This document shows, piece after piece, positions 59,363 to 64,000 of a DNA stretch of 64,000 nt; positions within the stretch are counted from its first letter, which is position 1, and each line of letters starts with the position of its first letter. The stretch is taken from the NCBI GenBank assembly GCA_029204225.1, contig CM055107.1:21750000-21813999 (forward strand), written 5' to 3'. Position numbers and translations under genes: made by a program. Below the pieces are notes generated by a model. The model searched no databases and was not told the origin of the DNA. It saw only the letters and a list, made by a program, of their open reading frames with translations. The DNA comes from Diphasiastrum complanatum. Taxonomy: Eukaryota; Streptophyta; Lycopodiopsida; Lycopodiales; Lycopodiaceae.

Positions 59363-60012
59363 AAATTGTCAACATTTCCTAGCTAGTTTGAGGCCTAAAT
59401 TGGCTAAAATTGTAAATAGTTTTGGTTCTGGAGTTTCACACGTGTGAACCAGGCCACAATGTTTTTATTTACTGTATTTTTTCAGTATGATGAAGTGTCA
59501 AACTTCATACCCTTCAAAATGAGACCATTTTGATGTATTTTGGTCATATAAGCCATTTTTAGCTATTTTTCCTATATAGGGAATATCTAGGGTCAAGTAC
59601 CTTCTAGAGAGAGGAGAGAGAGTCATCTTCCTCATCCATAAATAGTAGGGAAGTCGTGGAGAACAGGTTGGAGAAACCTTTTGTATGCTTCATTGAGATC
59701 AATAGATCATTGTCATTGTTTCTTCCTCCATTGAGAGCATTGTTGTGTGTATTGTCTTCAAGCTATTGTGCATGATCTTAGGTGCTTTCCAAAAGTGGTA
59801 GGCTGATGTATTATGGACTGTATAATGCTATTTTGGGCCTCACTTGATGTTTATGGAAGTTTCCATTTGTGATAAATGCTTTTTGATCAAGTTCTTTGCA
59901 TTCTAGGTAGCATAGAATGTGTTGCCAATTCCTAGCTTATGTAGTTTGGAGTGCAAGCATTCAAGCCAATGATCTTGGAGTTTAGATCCACTTAGGATCT
60001 GTATTTTTCACA
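59358..60012 (+). repeat. Young Copia 3' LTR
   Basis: 655 bp. The gag-pol stop overlaps its first bases. Differences from the 5' LTR include TTTCACAC for TTTTGCAC and single changes near 59535, 59771 and 59840. Confidence 0.97.
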
Positions 60013-60017
60013 AGGCG

Positions 60018-60718
60018 CGGCCGCAGACAGGGAGGTCGCGAGCTGTTCGCGCGTGGAACTAGCGTGAGAGCGTAGCATCTAGAAGGCCATAGCGACTGTC
60101 GGAGCGCGGTTCAATGCCCAGATGCAGTTTGGATGAGCTGTCAGATGCATCGACGGTCCAGAACTTGTGATGGGAGAGAAACGTGGACCACAAGATTTGG
60201 TTCAGCCATTGGATGGGCTTTGAACAGTGCCTTGAAGAAGTGAAGTGCATTCTGGCCTTCAACTTCATTAAAAATTTTCATATTGAAAGTTGAGTGGGTC
60301 CCTTCACAAGTGAAGAGTGAAGTTTCTTGAAGGTGAAAAAATAGGTCAAAAACTAGAAAAGTCCCTATTTTTGGGTCCTTTGCCCGTTTTGACCCAAACG
60401 AAAGGCTATAATAACCTCCAAACGAAGGGCACCCGGACTGTACCTGCAAGTACGGTACAACAAAACAGAGTGATTGCAGTGGAGAAAGTGTTCGGAGTAT
60501 GCCAAAAGTGATTTCACCATTCCACTAGGCACATTGTTGGGAGTTGACGACTGAGTGCATTTCGGAAGGCGACGCCGATTTGGCTTTCAATCTGGTGGAA
60601 AAGCGGCGAGTGGCCTGGTAAGGGAAAAGTGCAAGTCATTATTTTCAACTTCTGACATCACTGTTGGCCTCGTCATACTGTTCTTAGCCTAAGGCAGAAG
60701 TTTCAAGCAGTTTTGCGA
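60018..60718 (+). other. Outer Copia leader, right part
   Basis: Continues the leader from 53581 once the young Copia and one target copy are removed. No ORF of note. Confidence 0.6.
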
Positions 60719-61260
60719 TGGCAAACATGGGAGAGTCCATTTTGAGTGAAAGTAGCAAATTGGACGAGATTTCTAACTATGCAGTGTGGAAATTCAAAAG
60801 ACATGCTGATGGAGAAAGACGTGTGGGAAGTCGTCACTGGTGATGAGAGAAGGTCGCCAAATGAAGCAGATATCAAAGTGTTCGACAAAAAGATGAGGAA
60901 AGCTTTGACCTTCATTAACTTGTCAGTGAAGGATCACATCATTACCCACATTTGTGATGCTGTTACACCCAGACAAGCATGGGATGTGCTAAAGGAGCAG
61001 TTCGAGACATCAAATCCATCAAGAATCATGTTTTTGAAGTCAAAGTTGAATAGTGTCTGCATGGAGCAAGGAGAGCACATTCAGACGTACATGACCAGAA
61101 TCAAGACAATGAGAGATGAACTGCATTCTATTGGTGAGCGCATACGTGATGTGGAGCTGGTGCACAATGCATTGTGTGGCATTGCAGAACCCTATCAGAT
61201 GTTTGTGAGTGGAATAGCATCAAGAGAAAGATTGCCAACCTTTGACGAGCTCACATGAAT
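60719..61260 (+). pseudogene. Outer Copia gag, frameshifted near its start
   Basis: ATG at 60719 gives a Gag N terminus (ILSESSKLDEISNYAVWKFK). After a shift near 60800 the frame reads KDVWEVVTGDERRSPNEADI, FINLSVKDHIITHICDAVTP and MTRIKTMRDELHSIGERIRD. A TGA at 61256-61258 stops it just before the next segment. Confidence 0.85.
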
Positions 61261-62155
61261 CTTGATGCAGGAAGAGCAATGGCGAGAAATGGTGAAACCT
61301 AGACATCAAAATACTGACGATCAGGCACTTGCGACACGCCAAAAACAAGGCAAGGGCAAGGGCAAGAAGAAGTCTAAGCAGCAATTTGCCAAGTCTCAGG
61401 AGGATGAGAGATCTTCCAGTAAAACTAAGAAGAAAGACAAGTGCTTCCATTGTGGTAAAAAGGGCCATTGGAAGAGTGAATGTCACAAATTCCTGGCGGA
61501 ACAAGGCAAGGGGAAACCAAAACAACTAGGTAACCTTGTCGATGAGGGTGAGATTGAAGACTCTAGCATCTTCATATCTGCATTGTCATCTAATCAAGAT
61601 GATCAAGCATGGTATAGTGACTCGGGAGCCACAAGACACATGACAGGTAACAAGAATTGGTTCAGTAGTTTGAAGGTGTTGGATAATGAAACATCTGTTT
61701 CACAAGCAAATGGTGAGGTGTTCAAGATCAAGGGGATAGGCACCGTTTCAATCCAACTACCTGATGGCAAAAGCAGGATGATTAGGGAGGTACTTTACGT
61801 ACCAGGTTTGAAGAAAAATCTACCTGTTGGAGTCATTACTGATCAAAAGTTGAAAGTAGAATTCGCCCATGATCGTTGCTTTGTGAAGGATGTGAACCAA
61901 AAGTTCAAAGTTATTGCGGATGGAGTAAGAGAGCCCAATACAAAATTGTATAGGTTGAATGCTACAATTAAGGGGCAACATGGACTTGTATCATCCATTC
62001 CATTGCAAACTGAGTTGTGGCATAAGAGGCTTGGTCACTTGAACTTGGGAAGCCTCAGTTTGATGAGAAAATTGGAGATGGTAATAGGATTGCCTAACAC
62101 AGATTTATGCGGGCCTATGAGGACCATGTCCTTAGGTAAGCCTTCTATTTCATGA
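61261..62155 (+). pseudogene. Outer Copia Gag end, protease and truncated integrase zinc domain
   Basis: A zinc knuckle CFHCGKKGHWKSEC, a complete protease site WYSDSGATRHMTG and the pre-integrase WHKRLGHLN are present. The sequence then jumps from GLPNT to DLCGPMRT, so the CxxC half of the zinc site is deleted. A one-base change shifts the frame at about 62150. Confidence 0.85.
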
Positions 62156-64000
62156 CCTTTATTGATGATATGTCACGTAAGACGTGGATCTACTTCTTGA
62201 AGAAGAAATCAGATGCATTTGATAACTTCAAGAGCTTCAAAGCATTGATCGAAAATCAAACAGGTAGGAAGATCAAAGTCTTAAGATCAGATAGTGGAGG
62301 TGAGTACAAGTCTAATGACTTCATTGATCTTTGTGATCAATGCGGGATTAAAAGACAAGAGAGACGTAAACTTGATGTAAAAGCTATCAAGTGCATATTC
62401 CTAGGATATGATGATCGTGTGAAGGGCTATAGATGTTTTGATCCAGTCAAAAACAAAATCCATATAAGCCGTGATGTTATCTTTGATGAATCCAAGATGT
62501 ATGAAGACAAGGATGCTAAGAAGATAGACACATCCAGTGGGAAAGATGGTATAGTGAGGATACCACCTGATGATAATCCATTCATTGACCTTCCGAGTGA
62601 TGAACATGAGGATACATCTCAAGATACTACTACTCAACCTCAAGAAACAGATTGGAAAGGTAGGGACAAACCTTTTGGTGCAAGAAGGATTGAAGTTGCA
62701 GGTGACAAACGCAAGGAGAAGGATGTACCGTGGGATACATTTTTACCAGGAACCCGATCACCTGACAGGAAGCTCCCTAAGTGGTCTGAGAGATTGTTGG
62801 AGATCCGCGACATAGATGACTTTCCAGGATCATCTAACCAGGGAGAGCTACGAAGATCAACAAGACAGAAGACACTACCTGAAAGGTATGAAGCAAATTA
62901 TGCTCTCTTATCTAGCATTATTCAAAGCAAAGAACCTTCAACTTATGGTGAAGCGAAGGATGATGACATTTGGGTCAAGGCCATGGGAGAGGAGATGGAG
63001 TCAATTGCTAAGCATAGCACATGGGACTTAGTAGAACCACCAGTTGGCAAGAAACTCATTGGTTGTAAATGGGTATACGGGACTAAATACCATGCAGATG
63101 GAAGTATAGCAAAGCACAAAGCAAGATTGGTGATCAAAGAGTACGCACAAAATAAAGGCATCGACTATGAGAAGACCTTTGCGTCGGTTTGTAAGTGGAA
63201 TACTCTACGTCTACTTATTGCTTTAGCTTGACATTTTGGTTGGCCTTTGCATCACGTGGATGTGAAATCTGCTTTTCTAAATGGTGAGTTAGAAGAAGAA
63301 GTGTTCATGGATCAACCTGAAGGCTTTGTAACGAAGGGACAGGAAAATAAAGTATGTTGCTTGAAGAAAGCGCTTTATGGTCTTAAACAAGCACCACGTG
63401 CGTGGTATAGCAGGATTGATGCCTACTTTCGTTCAAAGGGGATGGTGAGAACACATTCTGATCCAAATCTATATGTCTTATGCTTTGATGGTATGGTTGC
63501 TTTGATTGCTCTTTATGTTGATGACTTGATTATTACAGAAAATAATCAAGAGATGATAGACATGATCAAGAAAGACCTCATGGAACAATTCGAGATGACA
63601 GATCTCAGCTTGATGCATTACTGCCTTGGAGTAGAAGTGTGGCAAAAAGGACATGAAGTGGGTTTAACACAGGTGAAGTATGTCAAAGAGTTGTTGCACA
63701 GGTTTAGGTTGCAGGATTTCAAATCAGTAAACACTCCTTTTGAACCAGGTAAAAAGCTTTCTAAGCTTGATGAGTCACAATCATTTGATGCTACGCTGTA
63801 TAGACAGTTAGTAGGGAGCTTGATTTACCTTACCACGACTAGACCATATATATGCTATGTTGTTGGCATTGTAAGTCAGGTTATGGCAGCACCTACGGAA
63901 ATGCATTGGAAGGTAGCTAAACGCATTTCACGTTATGTGAAAGGCACTTCAGAGTATGGCTTGATTTACAGGAAGCATGATGGTTTACCTGAGTTGTGTG
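62152..64000 (+). pseudogene. Outer Copia integrase core, reverse transcriptase and start of RNase H
   Basis: The integrase reads MTFIDDMSRKTWIYFLKKKS and RSDSGGEYKSNDF, but passes from CGIKRQ straight to the C-terminal KAIKCIFLGYD. The segment with the catalytic glutamate (usually NGVAERKN) is therefore deleted. Reverse transcriptase follows with VKSAFLNGELEEEVFMDQ, ALYGLKQAPRAWYS and YVDDLIITE, with one TGA at 63229-63231 where an Arg codon fits. RNase H begins at the window end. Confidence 0.88.

Larger units (their letters stand above)
53582..60012 (+). mobile_element. Young, structurally complete Ty1/Copia element
   Basis: Both LTRs are 655 bp (53582-54236 and 59358-60012), start with TGTGAAAA and end with TTTCACA. 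I count about five differences between them, roughly 99% identity, which indicates recent insertion. The target AGGCG is duplicated at 53577-53581 and 60013-60017. The primer-binding site TGGTATCAGAGC follows the 5' LTR, and a purine tract GAAGAGGGAG precedes the 3' LTR. A single 1317-codon gag-pol frame is intact. It sits in the leader of an older Copia. Confidence 0.98.
52726..64000 (+). mobile_element. Older Ty1/Copia element (outer), interrupted by a young Copia and cut by the window end
   Basis: An LTR with uncertain start near 52726 ends before a primer-binding site TGGTATCAGCACC at 52977-52989. Its leader is split by the young element at 53582-60012 and resumes at 60018. Gag begins at 60719 and pol continues past the end of the window. 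The family differs from the young Copia in Gag (DEISNYAVWKFKRHADG) and in primer-binding site. Confidence 0.75.

Overview
The window is land-plant nuclear DNA, probably from a large, repeat-rich genome such as a fern or other non-flowering plant (low confidence on the clade). The evidence is a spliced RING-FYVE-SYLF gene of plant type, many Ty1/Copia elements primed by initiator tRNA-Met, Ty3/Gypsy elements, a TRIM, and long dinucleotide runs. Only one ordinary host gene is convincing. Most of the rest is transposable elements in every state from nearly fresh to badly decayed.

Layout. 1-8 kb: the minus-strand RING-FYVE-SYLF gene (four exons, 7948 to 5714, 3' end outside the window), with a defective Copia element (447-5300, duplicated target ATTGC) in its intron. 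8-12.7 kb: upstream region with a Gypsy integrase scrap, a minisatellite and simple repeats. 12.7-15.9 kb: minus-strand Copia pieces ordered pol-LTR-PBS-gag. 15.9-27.5 kb: a 5'-truncated Gypsy element followed by minisatellites, a broken long ORF of unknown function and an LTR. 27.5-30.4 kb: a Copia scrap, then an inverted 5' end of the same Gypsy family. 31.3-35.9 kb: a decayed Copia.

36-50 kb holds the most unusual material. Two paralogous, intron-containing, decayed genes (minus 38204-36011 and plus 46140-47883) each join a histone H3-like domain, with recognisable RTKQT-type tail and AKRVTIM motif, to a ULP1/C48-type cysteine protease domain. Intron positions correspond between the two. 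The first copy is split by a 404-bp TRIM whose LTRs carry a tRNA-like Pol III promoter. The second lies between two unknown minus-strand genes and next to a transposase-like remnant. A divergent promoter in front of it is packed with repeated palindromic motifs. This looks like an undescribed multi-gene DNA transposon, but a transposase and termini are not proven.

50-64 kb: a Copia gag scrap, then an old Copia (about 52.7 kb to beyond the window end) whose leader is interrupted by a young, structurally complete Copia (53582-60012) with 655-bp LTRs differing at about five positions and a duplicated target AGGCG.

In-frame stops in the old elements are mostly explained by C-to-T changes (CGA to TGA, CAG to TAG, TGG to TAG), as expected from methylated, silenced DNA.
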